Of a stretch of 6,673 nt of DNA, positions 1-6,440 are shown in pieces. This stretch comes from Alphaproteobacteria bacterium (GTDB lineage: Bacteria; Pseudomonadota; Alphaproteobacteria; Rhizobiales; Aestuariivirgaceae). The position numbers and the translations under genes were made by a program. The notes under the pieces were generated by a model. It did no database searches. It was not told the origin of the DNA and saw nothing but the letters and a program-made list of their open reading frames with translations. Location: the NCBI GenBank assembly GCA_026400595.1, contig JAPLOT010000306.1, forward strand, positions 1 through 6,673, written 5' to 3'. Position 1 is the first letter of the stretch. Each line of letters begins with the position of its first letter.

Positions 1-37
1 TGCCCTCCCGGGCAGCGGCGCGAGACGGGGAAGAATT

Positions 38-1840
38 GTGGGCAAGACTCAGATCGGCGAGCTGTTTTTCAAGGAGCGATCGCTGCGTCTGCCATTCCCG
101 TTTCCCGAGCGCCTCCGGCTGGCGATCTCGGAAAGGAACCTTCGCCGCCTCATTACCACCCTCATCGTTCTGTTCCTCGCCGTGCTGGGCACCGGGCTTT
201 TCCTGCAGCTGATGCAGAGCCGCGCCGGCCACCTGGCCGAACAGAACCGGCTTTCGGTGATCTATAGCCAGATCGTGGCCCAGCGCATCGCGCTCGACTA
301 TCTTGCCGCCAAGGCGGAAAGGCGCCCGGCTGAGCCTATGACGACAACTCGGCTCATCGACATCGTCCCCACCAACAGCCTGCGGGAGTCCCGCGTCTTC
401 GCCGTGGCGGATACCGCCGGTGTCGTGGTCGCCGCCTTGCCGGAGGCGGAGTTCCTGGTCGGCCGGGAAGTGACCAGCATTCTGTCACCGAATTTCGTGA
501 TCGATGCCGACGCGGCTGGCGGAAAGATGAGTCCGCTGGTGCTCGCCAGTGGCGAAGATGCCTTCGTCACCTTCCAGGGCCTCGGCGGCTTTCCCGGCAG
601 CCTGATCGTCTTCCAACGCGAGCAGGATGTGCTCAGCTCGTGGCGCGAGAGCGTCACACGAGTCACGACGCTCTTTGTGGTCACCCTGCTCGTGTTGATG
701 ATGCTGGGCGGCGCCTTCCACTGGCAGTCGGCGCGGGCGGCGGAGGCCGACGCCGTGCTCAGCGTTGCCACGGCGCGCCTCGACAAGGCCCTCGACCGCG
801 GCCAGTGCGGCATGTGGGACTGGGACATCGCCAAAGGCGTGATCTTCTGGTCGCGCTCCATGTTCGACATTCTCGGTATGCCGGTGAAAGGGGATTTTCT
901 CAGCTTCAAGGAAGTGGCCAACCGGCTCCACCCGGAAGACTCGCATCTCGAAACCACCATCGAAAGCCTGCTGGAGGGCGACATACCGGCCTTCGACCAG
1001 GAGTTCCGCATGCGGCACGAGCAGGGCCACTGGGTCTGGCTCAGGGCCCGTGCTGCCCTTGCAGCGGGCGACAAGGCCGGCGAGCCGCATCTCATCGGCA
1101 TCGTCTTTGACGTCACCCAGCAGAAGGAAACCGACAAGCTCAACAAGCAGGCCGAGCTTCGGTTGATGGATGCCGTGGAAAACATCTCGGAGGCCTTCGT
1201 GCTGTGGGATGCAGACAACCGCCTGGTGCTGTGCAATTCCAAGTACCAGCAGTTCCATTCGCTGCCCGCCTCGGTCTGCGTGGCCGGCACGCCCTATGAA
1301 GACGTGGTGCGCACCGCCAAGGAACCATCGATCCGCAAGCGCATCAGTCTGACCAAGTCCGATGCCGCGGAGGGCCGTTCCTTCGAGGTGCAGCTGGGCG
1401 ACCGGCGCTGGCTGCAGATCAACGAGCGCCGCACCAAGGACGGCGGCTTCGTCTCGGTCGGCACCGACATCACCGCGCTGAAGCGCCAGGAAGAGCGGTT
1501 GCTGCTGTCCGAACGCGAACTGATGATGACGGTGCGCGACCTGCAGAAGGAACGCCTGCTCGCCGACCAGCAGGCGCAGCGGCTGGCCGACCTTGCCGAC
1601 AAGTATGCCCGCGAGAAGACCCGCGCCGAGGCCGCGAACCGGTCGAAGTCAGAATTTCTCGCCAACATGAGCCACGAACTGCGCACGCCGCTCAATGCCA
1701 TCATCGGTTTCTCGGAAGTGATGCAGGCGCAGATGTTCGGGCCGATGGGCTCCGACAAATATGCCGAGTACACGCGCGACATTCACCGCAGCGGCCAGTT
1801 CCTGCTCGACGTCAGACAAGTATCGCGAGTATGCCAATGA
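38..1840 (+). CDS. Sensor histidine kinase, N-terminal part (TM-sensor-TM-PAS-PAS-HisKA), frameshifted
   Basis: This is the input half of a membrane-bound two-component sensor kinase. A basic N-terminus leads to TM1 (about residues 37-58), an extracytoplasmic domain (about 60-205) and TM2 (about 209-229). A PAS domain follows at about 250-365 (GMWDWD, then a conserved HPED), then a second PAS_7-like domain at about 376-485 (SEAFVLWDADNRLVLCN), a charged coiled coil at 486-538, and a HisKA helix with H-box SHELRTPLNAIIGFSE, whose phospho-accepting histidine is His546. The MFGPMGSDKY...DIHRSGQFLLDV context is typical of the alphaproteobacterial PleC/DivJ/PdhS type. After DV the frame is lost through a 61-bp tandem repeat. 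Thirteen residues beyond normal homology, or fewer, are read before TGA at 1838-1840, so no ATPase domain is attached. The start is GTG at 38 with GGGGAAG upstream, but the frame stays open to the window edge, so an earlier start is possible. The kinase should be non-functional as sequenced, unless the junction is an assembly error. Confidence 0.88.
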   Translation: MGKTQIGELFFKERSLRLPFPFPERLRLAISERNLRRLITTLIVLFLAVLGTGLFLQLMQSRAGHLAEQNRLSVIYSQIVAQRIALDYLAAKAERRPAEPMTTTRLIDIVPTNSLRESRVFAVADTAGVVVAALPEAEFLVGREVTSILSPNFVIDADAAGGKMSPLVLASGEDAFVTFQGLGGFPGSLIVFQREQDVLSSWRESVTRVTTLFVVTLLVLMMLGGAFHWQSARAAEADAVLSVATARLDKALDRGQCGMWDWDIAKGVIFWSRSMFDILGMPVKGDFLSFKEVANRLHPEDSHLETTIESLLEGDIPAFDQEFRMRHEQGHWVWLRARAALAAGDKAGEPHLIGIVFDVTQQKETDKLNKQAELRLMDAVENISEAFVLWDADNRLVLCNSKYQQFHSLPASVCVAGTPYEDVVRTAKEPSIRKRISLTKSDAAEGRSFEVQLGDRRWLQINERRTKDGGFVSVGTDITALKRQEERLLLSERELMMTVRDLQKERLLADQQAQRLADLADKYAREKTRAEAANRSKSEFLANMSHELRTPLNAIIGFSEVMQAQMFGPMGSDKYAEYTRDIHRSGQFLLDVRQVSRVCQ

Positions 1841-1875
1841 CATCCACCGCAGCGGACAGTTCCTGCTCGATGTCA
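1754..1875 (+). repeat. Imperfect 61-bp tandem duplication that breaks the kinase
   Basis: Unit A is 1754-1814 and unit B is 1815-1875, directly abutting. They match at 49 of 61 positions with no gaps. Each encodes a 20-residue stretch of HisKA helix 2 (DKYAEYTRDI... and DKYREYANDI...), identical at 17 of 20 residues. Five of the 12 differences are synonymous third-position changes. The unit is 20 codons plus one base, so the second copy is read out of frame from the first. The TCA at 1812-1814 can serve both as part of GTC-ATC in unit A's native context and as the Ser codon before DKY in unit B's native context, which suggests short microhomology at the join. Confidence 0.9.
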
Positions 1876-2399
1876 TCAACGACATTCTCGACATGTCGAA
1901 GATCGAGGCCGGCCGCATGCAGCTCGAGGTCGAGCGCTTCGATCTCAACGCCATGTTCGAGGAGGTGATGCGGCTGGTGGGGCCCCGTGCCTTCGAAGGC
2001 AATGTCACCATCGAGCGCCAGATCGCGGACGCCCTCCAGGCCGAGGCCGACAAGCGCGCCATCAAGCAGGTGGTCATCAACCTCATGTCGAACGCGGTGA
2101 AATTCACGCCGGAAGGCGGAAAGGTCGAGGTTTCGGCGGGACTGGCGGGCGACAACATCGTCATACGCATCAGTGACACCGGCATCGGCATCCCGGCCCG
2201 CGACATCGAGAAGCTTGGCCGGCCCTTCGAGCAGGCCGAGAACCAGTTCACCAAGAGCAAGGGCGGCTCGGGCCTCGGTCTTGCGATCTCGAAGTCCCTC
2301 GTCGATCTGCACGGCGGCCGGCTCGACATCGAAAGCAAGGTCGGCGCCGGCACCATCGTGACCGTGACCCTGCCCCAGCCCGCGAAGGTCGCCGCTTAG
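1761..2399 (+). CDS. Sensor histidine kinase, C-terminal part (HisKA helix 2 and HATPase_c), detached by frameshift
   Basis: This is the catalytic ATP-binding half of a PleC/DivJ/PdhS-like histidine kinase, in a different frame from the upstream half. Genuine homology begins at 1815 (DKYREYANDIHRSGQ) and runs through INDILDMSKIEAG into HATPase_c. Counting from the ATG at 1761, the N box has Asn107 and Asn111 (NLMSN), the G1 box is DTGIGIP at 139-145, the F-box region is GRPFEQAENQ, and the G2 box is GGSGLGLAI at 168-176. All nucleotide-binding motifs look intact. The first 18 residues from 1761 are an out-of-frame reading of the preceding repeat unit, so that ATG is only a formal start and I see no convincing ribosome binding site. 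Without the H-box histidine this piece cannot autophosphorylate. It is best read as the rest of the gene starting at 38. The stop is TAG at 2397-2399. Confidence 0.82.
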   Translation: MPSTRATFTAAASSCSTSDKYREYANDIHRSGQFLLDVINDILDMSKIEAGRMQLEVERFDLNAMFEEVMRLVGPRAFEGNVTIERQIADALQAEADKRAIKQVVINLMSNAVKFTPEGGKVEVSAGLAGDNIVIRISDTGIGIPARDIEKLGRPFEQAENQFTKSKGGSGLGLAISKSLVDLHGGRLDIESKVGAGTIVTVTLPQPAKVAA

Positions 2400-2641
2400 G
2401 GCGGATGCGGATTTCTGCTCGGGTGATCAAGCTGTGCCCAGAGGGAGCCGGGATCGCCTCTCCATGCAGCTCGCTTGCCGGCATGGCTGGCAAAGCGCGC
2501 CATGTCATGGCAAGCTACGTCCGCATCCACCTTGCGATCGGCAACGTCGTCCCGTAGCAACGCCGTCGCAGCGGATTTGCGCCATCAACGCGTCACTCGT
2601 TTCGCCAACATGCCGGAGCTGGCCAAAGGCCAGGGATCAAG
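2400..2641. other. Intergenic region with small inverted repeats
   Basis: These 242 bp between the kinase and the next membrane-protein gene hold no ORF that looks coding. A perfect 6-bp inverted repeat with a 1-base centre (GCCATG-T-CATGGC) lies at 2499-2511. A looser hairpin (GCTTGCC...GGCAAAGC) lies at 2473-2496. Neither is followed by a T-run, so neither is a canonical intrinsic terminator. They could be a weak terminator, an operator or chance. The 2642 gene's promoter is presumably here, but no clear -35/-10 pair stands out. Confidence 0.4.
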
Positions 2642-3148
2642 ATGACACAGGACGCCGTCACTGCTGCTCCACCCCGGTGGCGAATTGTGCTCGGTGTTGC
2701 CTCCTTCATCACCGCCTTCGCCGTTCACCTCATCACGCTTGCAGCGGTCGGCATTGGCGCCAGCCCGGCTCTGGTCAGCGCGATCGGCGCCGTGAACTTC
2801 GTGATCAACAAGGTGCTTGTTCTTGCCAGCGCGGCATTCCTTGGTCGCACCGGGTTCGATCAACTCAAGACCTTCGTCTTCGGGGCTGTTCGACGCCTCG
2901 CCTTTCCAGATGAAGTGAGTCCCTTTCGCTATCGAGCAGGACTCTTGTTCCTTTTGATCCCGATCTTTCTTGCCTGGATTTCTCCCTATCTCGCCGAACT
3001 TGCCCCGTCCATCGGCCGAAATACCATACGCGACGGCGTGATCGGCGATGCATTGCTCCTCATTGGCTTGCTGATGCTGGGTGGCGACTTCTGGGACAAG
3101 CTCAGGGCGCTCTTCGTGCGCAATGCGAAGGTCGCATTCCCCGATTAG
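2642..3148 (+). CDS. Small four-helix inner-membrane protein, transporter-suffix-domain-like
   Basis: This 168-residue protein is predicted to sit in the inner membrane. Hydrophobic segments lie at about residues 13-37, 41-66, 99-118 and 132-150. The C-terminal half has RYRAGLLFLL, then WISPYL, then GGDFWDKLRALF, the pattern I associate with proteins named 'transporter suffix domain-containing protein'. The first half has an NFVINKVLVL segment followed by a basic, partly amphipathic linker (residues 69-98). The biochemical role of this family is not established, so no substrate is assigned. The start is ATG at 2642, with AGGGA at 2632-2636 as a suitably placed ribosome binding site. The next gene starts 240 bp later on the same strand, so co-transcription with the desaturase is possible but not shown. 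The family call rests on recalled motifs; that it is a real membrane-protein gene is more certain. Confidence 0.72.
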   Translation: MTQDAVTAAPPRWRIVLGVASFITAFAVHLITLAAVGIGASPALVSAIGAVNFVINKVLVLASAAFLGRTGFDQLKTFVFGAVRRLAFPDEVSPFRYRAGLLFLLIPIFLAWISPYLAELAPSIGRNTIRDGVIGDALLLIGLLMLGGDFWDKLRALFVRNAKVAFPD

Positions 3149-3388
3149 CGCCGCAACTGTCGGACACGGGCCAAGGCCGAGAGTCGCTGTCCGTGGGAAT
3201 TCGAAAGCAATACAGAGCCTTGCAACGGGCGGCGAACCCGGTCATCTTGCCGTAACGCCACTCTCGCGCCGTCTCTGCAAACTCATGCGGTCCAGCCCTC
3301 GAAAAACCGCAGTGTGATGGTCCAAGGGCGCCCGCTGAGCAACAGCTGCCTCTGAAAGTGTATATCAACGCGTGGGAAACTCCAGAAC
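3149..3388. other. Intergenic region before the desaturase gene
   Basis: These 240 bp contain no convincing gene. A CGGACA (3161-3166) and TGTCCG (3188-3193) inverted repeat encloses a GGCC-AA-GGCC palindrome at 3168-3177, just after the stop at 3148. It could form a hairpin, but there is no T-tract. The composition is less G/C-biased than the flanking kinase gene, and the 3' part (3350-3388) should hold the desaturase leader. A - strand ORF spanning 3102-3368 is discussed among the rejected items. Confidence 0.35.
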
Positions 3389-4396
3389 GTGACAGTCAAG
3401 ACGGCGTGCTTGTCGGCAAGTCTGGCAGTCCACAGGAACCCCAGAACGCTTCGCTCGATGCTGGAACTCGTGTTTTCGGCCTTGGCATTTGCCGGCCTCT
3501 GGGCGGCCATGTGGTGGCTGAGCGACAAGAGCACTTTACTGACGATCATTCTGGCCATCCCGACAGCCGGCTTCATGGTGCGGCTCTTCATGATCCAGCA
3601 TGACTGTGGTCATGGCTCCTTCTTCAAGTCCCGGCTCGCCAATGACTGGATCGGCCGCTTCATCAGCGTCTTCACCTTGACGCCCTATGATTTCTGGCGA
3701 CAGTCCCATGCCATGCACCATGCCGGAGTCGGTAATCTCGACCGTCGCGGCATTGGCGACATTGACATGCTGACCGTCCGCGAGTTTCAGGCGTTGCGCG
3801 GTCATGGACGGCTGCGCTACCGGCTCTATCGCAATCCGCTCGTGATGTTCGGATTGGGACCGGCCTATCTGTTCCTGTTTCGAAATCGCCTTCCATTTGG
3901 CGCGATGCGGTCCGGGGCGATGCCCTGGATCAGCACCATGCTCACGAATCTCGCAACTGTGGCAGCCTCGGGAGTGGCCATTTACGCCGTGGGTGCGGGA
4001 ACCTTCCTGGCAATCCAGATTCCCGTCGTGCTGATGGGCGCATCCATCGGAGTCTGGCTGTTCTTCGTGCAGCACCAGTTTGAGCGCACCTATTGGGAAC
4101 ACCAACCGGATTGGTCACATCCCGAGGCAGCGCTGCATGGCAGCTCCTTCTACGACTTGCCGCGCCTTCTGATGTGGATGACCGGGAATATCGGAATCCA
4201 TCACCTGCATCATCTGTCTTGCCGGATACCCTTCTACAATCTTCCCAGGGCGCTGGCGGACCACCCACAACTCCGCCATGTCGGCCGCCTGACGCTCTGG
4301 CAGAGCCTCAGATGCGCACGACTGTCGCTGTGGGATGAAGACAAGAGACGGCTCGTTTCCTTCGCCGAGGCTCGGGCAGCGCAGGCTTCAGTCTGA
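3389..4396 (+). CDS. Membrane fatty acid desaturase (acyl-lipid desaturase family)
   Basis: This 335-residue membrane di-iron desaturase belongs to the FA_desaturase family (PF00487, COG3239 type). It would introduce a double bond into membrane-lipid acyl chains using O2 and an electron donor. All three histidine boxes are present: HDCGH at residues 71-75, HAMHH at 107-111 and HHLHH at 271-275, plus the conserved VQHQFE histidine at 229. Hydrophobic segments lie at about 24-46, 50-69, 148-165, 180-200 and 205-226, which would leave the histidine boxes on the cytoplasmic face. Length is normal for bacterial members. The start used is GTG at 3389. ATG at 3458 is an alternative but would remove the HRNPRTLRS stretch that usually precedes TM1 in this family. 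The frame is closed by TGA at 3353. Regiospecificity cannot be read from the sequence. The preceding small membrane-protein gene is a possible but unproven partner. Confidence 0.93.
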   Translation: MTVKTACLSASLAVHRNPRTLRSMLELVFSALAFAGLWAAMWWLSDKSTLLTIILAIPTAGFMVRLFMIQHDCGHGSFFKSRLANDWIGRFISVFTLTPYDFWRQSHAMHHAGVGNLDRRGIGDIDMLTVREFQALRGHGRLRYRLYRNPLVMFGLGPAYLFLFRNRLPFGAMRSGAMPWISTMLTNLATVAASGVAIYAVGAGTFLAIQIPVVLMGASIGVWLFFVQHQFERTYWEHQPDWSHPEAALHGSSFYDLPRLLMWMTGNIGIHHLHHLSCRIPFYNLPRALADHPQLRHVGRLTLWQSLRCARLSLWDEDKRRLVSFAEARAAQASV

Positions 4397-4459
4397 TGCG
4401 TTGTCTCGCTGAGGGGAAGTCGATGGATCGCCGGCCTGGATCGTGACGCCTTCAACCGG

Positions 4460-4975
4460 TCAGTCCCCCGGCGGGCCCGATCCCCGGTTGACCCGCTCGA
4501 GGATCCGCTTGGCCAGTTTGCCGCGCTCCTCTGGCGTGAGAGCGGCAATGAAGGTGATCGCCGCATTGCCGCCGCGATCGATCAAGCCGGAACTGGTGGC
4601 ACTGATCTGGGCGACGACCGCCCGCACCTTGGCCTCGTCATAGGGTGTTGCCGCCAGCGCGCTGGCGAGTTCGGCAGCAAGCCGCTTGCGTTCGGCGCGG
4701 CCCTCGCGGAAGTCGCCGCGGAAGTTGCGGAACATGGCGCTCAACTCGCGCCGCCGCTCGGCGTCGACATCGCTGAAGAACTTGCGCGGGATGAGCTGCA
4801 TTTCGCTGAGGCCCGCCATGCGGCCTGGCGGCTCGTGGAAAAAGAAACGGGCCACACCGCCGCCGATGAACAGGAGGTTCAACGCGAGCGAAGCGACAAG
4901 CAGGATCTTCCACCAGATCGAGACGCGCGAGAGTGGCGCGGTACTGTCGGCAGTGGCCGGGGGGGCTTCGCTCAT
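4460..4975 (-). CDS. Membrane-anchored periplasmic heavy-metal sensor (Metal_resist / CnrX-Spy-like)
   Basis: This 171-residue protein has a short cytoplasmic N-terminus, one membrane anchor (about residues 21-46, WWKILLVASLALNLLFIGGG) and a mostly helical, highly charged periplasmic domain. The domain resembles the 'periplasmic heavy metal sensor' family (PF13801), which includes CnrX and is related to Spy/CpxP. The conserved IPRKFF segment, an Arg-rich helix (REGRAERKRLAAEL) and a C-terminal LTPEERGKLAKRI motif fit this fold. In CnrX-type systems the protein controls a partner anti-sigma factor. Here the ATG overlaps the stop of the presumed anti-sigma gene by four bases (ATGA, read from 4975-4972), so the two are translationally coupled. 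It contains a single histidine (His47, at the end of the membrane segment) and no cysteine, so the multi-histidine metal site known in CnrX is not visible. It may sense envelope stress or another ligand. It ends convergently with the desaturase gene, 63 bp away. Confidence 0.8.
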   Translation of the reverse strand: MSEAPPATADSTAPLSRVSIWWKILLVASLALNLLFIGGGVARFFFHEPPGRMAGLSEMQLIPRKFFSDVDAERRRELSAMFRNFRGDFREGRAERKRLAAELASALAATPYDEAKVRAVVAQISATSSGLIDRGGNAAITFIAALTPEERGKLAKRILERVNRGSGPPGD

Positions 4976-5328
4976 GTATGCTCCTCGGCATAGGCCTCGG
5001 CCTCGCCCACGCCGGTTAGATCGGCATCGGCGTCAAAGCTCATGGCGAGATCGCCGGTGATCGCTGCGGGCAGCAGCGTGTCGAGCTTGCCCATCGCGCC
5101 CAGATAGATGCCGAGCGCCAGGGATGCAGCCAGCGGCACGGCGGCCGCATAGGCGAACCAGGACTTCCGGCGAGTCGCCCGGGGTCGGAACGGAACCACC
5201 TGCGCAGTGGTCTCAACCGCGGCCAGGCGGGCCATGAGCCGGTCGGCTGCCCCTGCCGGCGGCTCGGCAGCAGTCGCCAGCGCCAAGATGCGGCGCAGCT
5301 CCGATTCCTCGCCGCTCCCCGTTGTCAT
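4972..5328 (-). CDS. Presumed single-pass anti-sigma factor (CnrY-like layout)
   Basis: This 118-residue protein has an N-terminal cytoplasmic region (residues 1-56) that includes an amphipathic helix (EESELRRILALA). One membrane segment follows at about 57-79, and an acidic periplasmic tail at 80-118 (DADADL, EAEAYAEEHT). This is the expected layout of an anti-sigma factor that binds the sigma factor in the cytoplasm and is controlled from the periplasm. It lacks the HxxxCxxC motif of zinc-binding anti-sigma factors and contains no cysteine. The start at ATG 5328 is chosen because GGAG lies 6 bases upstream (5335-5338). A longer version from GTG at 5364 (130 residues) would overlap the sigma stop as GTGA and cannot be excluded. 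The role rests on gene order (sigma factor upstream, metal-sensor protein downstream with ATGA overlap) and topology, since I see no strong family motif. Confidence 0.72.
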   Translation of the reverse strand: MTTGSGEESELRRILALATAAEPPAGAADRLMARLAAVETTAQVVPFRPRATRRKSWFAYAAAVPLAASLALGIYLGAMGKLDTLLPAAITGDLAMSFDADADLTGVGEAEAYAEEHT

Positions 5329-5360
5329 CGATTGCTCCGTTCCCCGTTTCAACATGTGCT

Positions 5361-5963
5361 TCACGCCAATCCATCAAGAAGATCACGCCACCTGTCCGCC
5401 AGCGCCTGCTTCAGTCCCCGCTTTGCCCGCGCCAGCAGCGATTCGACAGCCTCGACGCTGACCTCCATGGCCTCCGCCGCCTCGATATTGGACAGGCCCT
5501 CGAAATAGACAAGGGACAAGGCCAGGCGCTGCCGGTCCGGCAATGCGGCGATGCCGCGGTCCACCAGCGCCGTAGCCTCCGCGCGGTCCAGCGGATGGTC
5601 GGTCCGCGCGGCCGGGTCGGATACCTCGACTGCCGCGTCGATGTCGGCGTGGGCAGGCTTGCGCGACCTGTCGATCACGGCGTTGGAGGCCACACGCATG
5701 AGCCAGCCCTTGAGGGCTTTGGCTTCTCGCACCTGCGAGGGATCGCGCCAGAGCTTGAGGAAAGCCTCCTGAGCGATATCCTCGCTGTCGGCGTGGCCAC
5801 CGGTCATCCGCCACACCAGCCGGTAGACCGGACGGTGATAACGGTTGACCAGTTCGGCAAAGGCAGCCTGCTGCCGCTGGCCTGATGCCATGAGCAGGTC
5901 TGCATCGTCCGCCTTGGTGTAGTCTTCCACGGCGGCTGAACCCTTGCCTGTCCGGCCTGTCAA
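5361..5963 (-). CDS. ECF-type RNA polymerase sigma factor
   Basis: This alternative sigma factor of about 200 residues has only regions 2 and 4. Region 2 (about 30-102) has AFAELVNRYHRPVYRLVWRM and the typical ADSEDIAQEAFLKLW core-binding stretch, followed by KGWLMRVASNAVIDRSRK, the -10 recognition end. Region 4 (about 138-190) has LPDRQRLALSLVYFEGLS and a helix-turn-helix, EAAEAMEVSVEAVESLLARA, for -35 recognition. It should direct RNA polymerase to the module's own promoter and a target regulon when released by the anti-sigma factor encoded next. The start is uncertain: TTG at 5963 with a GACGGGAA stretch just upstream, or GTG at 5930 (189 residues). The frame is closed upstream by TAA at 6003-6005. 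It begins 44 bp after the EF-hand gene on the same strand, so a shared transcript is likely. The stop TGA (5363-5361) can overlap a GTG of the next frame. Confidence 0.93.
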   Translation of the reverse strand: MTGRTGKGSAAVEDYTKADDADLLMASGQRQQAAFAELVNRYHRPVYRLVWRMTGGHADSEDIAQEAFLKLWRDPSQVREAKALKGWLMRVASNAVIDRSRKPAHADIDAAVEVSDPAARTDHPLDRAEATALVDRGIAALPDRQRLALSLVYFEGLSNIEAAEAMEVSVEAVESLLARAKRGLKQALADRWRDLLDGLA

Positions 5964-6007
5964 TTCCCGTCCTGTGTCCCAAGATCGCGTTCGGTCCTCC
6001 GGTTAGT

Positions 6008-6433
6008 CTATCTGGCCACTTTCGCAAGCCTGAAGCGCTGAGCCTCGTCAAGCGAGACGCCACCGTCATGGTTGCTGTCGGCGCTGTCCATCATGAACAC
6101 CACGAAGGCATCCAGTTCGGCCCGCGTCACGATGCCATTGGCATCCTTGTCCATGCGACTCAGGATGCGGTCGCGGCGCTGTACGATCACTTTCTGGAAG
6201 GCGGTATCGATCTCTGCCGCCGTCACTTCGCCATTGCTGTTCTGATCCAGCCGGTCGAAGCGCTTCGCCGCGCGCGGCTGCAGTTCGGCCGCCGTGATCT
6301 TGCCGTCGGCATTGCTGTCGAGCTTGGCGAAGACCTTGGGCGAACGCGGCATATAGGGCTCCATGGCCAGGACAGGACTTGCCGCCAGCAGGCTGCCGCC
6401 AATTGCCGTTACGAAAAGTGCAGTCTTCTTCAT
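6008..6433 (-). CDS. Exported calcium-binding protein with four EF-hands
   Basis: This 141-residue protein begins with a classical signal peptide: MKKTALF, a hydrophobic core, and a probable cleavage site after SPVLA at residue 23, which would leave a mature periplasmic protein of about 118 residues. Four EF-hand loops follow in two pairs: D39-N41-D43-G-K45-E50, D63-N65-N67-G-E69-E74, D95-D97-N99-G-I101-E106 and D119-N121-D123-G-G125-E130. All have acidic or Asn ligands at positions 1, 3 and 5, Gly at 6 and Glu at 12, so all four look able to bind Ca2+. There is no extra catalytic domain. ATG at 6433 is preceded by a near-perfect ribosome binding site (AAGGAGGAA). It lies 44 bp upstream of the sigma gene on the same strand, which suggests it is part of, or leads, the same envelope-signalling operon, as calcium buffer, sensor or output. 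Confidence 0.92.
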   Translation of the reverse strand: MKKTALFVTAIGGSLLAASPVLAMEPYMPRSPKVFAKLDSNADGKITAAELQPRAAKRFDRLDQNSNGEVTAAEIDTAFQKVIVQRRDRILSRMDKDANGIVTRAELDAFVVFMMDSADSNHDGGVSLDEAQRFRLAKVAR

Positions 6434-6440
6434 GGGTCGG

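Noticed and set aside
298..1290. Long - strand ORFs opposite the kinase (298-1290 and 485-1258)
   Set aside because: They lie antisense to a clearly coding kinase. Long antisense frames are expected with high GC at third positions, and their translations show no domain pattern.
1800..1840. Programmed ribosomal frameshift in the kinase
   Set aside because: There is no slippery heptamer. The protein alignment shows a duplicated 20-residue segment, so shifting frame would still leave a repeated helix. A duplication explains the break fully.
3102..3368. - strand ORF of 88 codons across the gap before the desaturase
   Set aside because: It has no recognisable domain, overlaps the end of the 2642 gene, has no good ribosome binding site, and is rich in Cys, Arg and Ser as random frames here are. 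It might be a conserved intergenic repeat read as protein, but I cannot show that without a search.
4397..4480. Bidirectional terminator between the convergent desaturase and metal-sensor genes
   Set aside because: There are G/C-rich short repeats but no clear stem followed by a T-run on either strand.
5322..5885. + strand ORF of 187 codons opposite the sigma gene, and the 6068-6466 + strand ORF opposite the EF-hand gene
   Set aside because: Both are antisense shadows of strongly supported genes, and their translations (His- and Gly-rich mixed text) show no motif.
5964..6007. Separate promoter for the sigma gene in the 44-bp gap after the EF-hand gene
   Set aside because: No convincing -35/-10 pair was seen. 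Co-transcription with the EF-hand gene is simpler.
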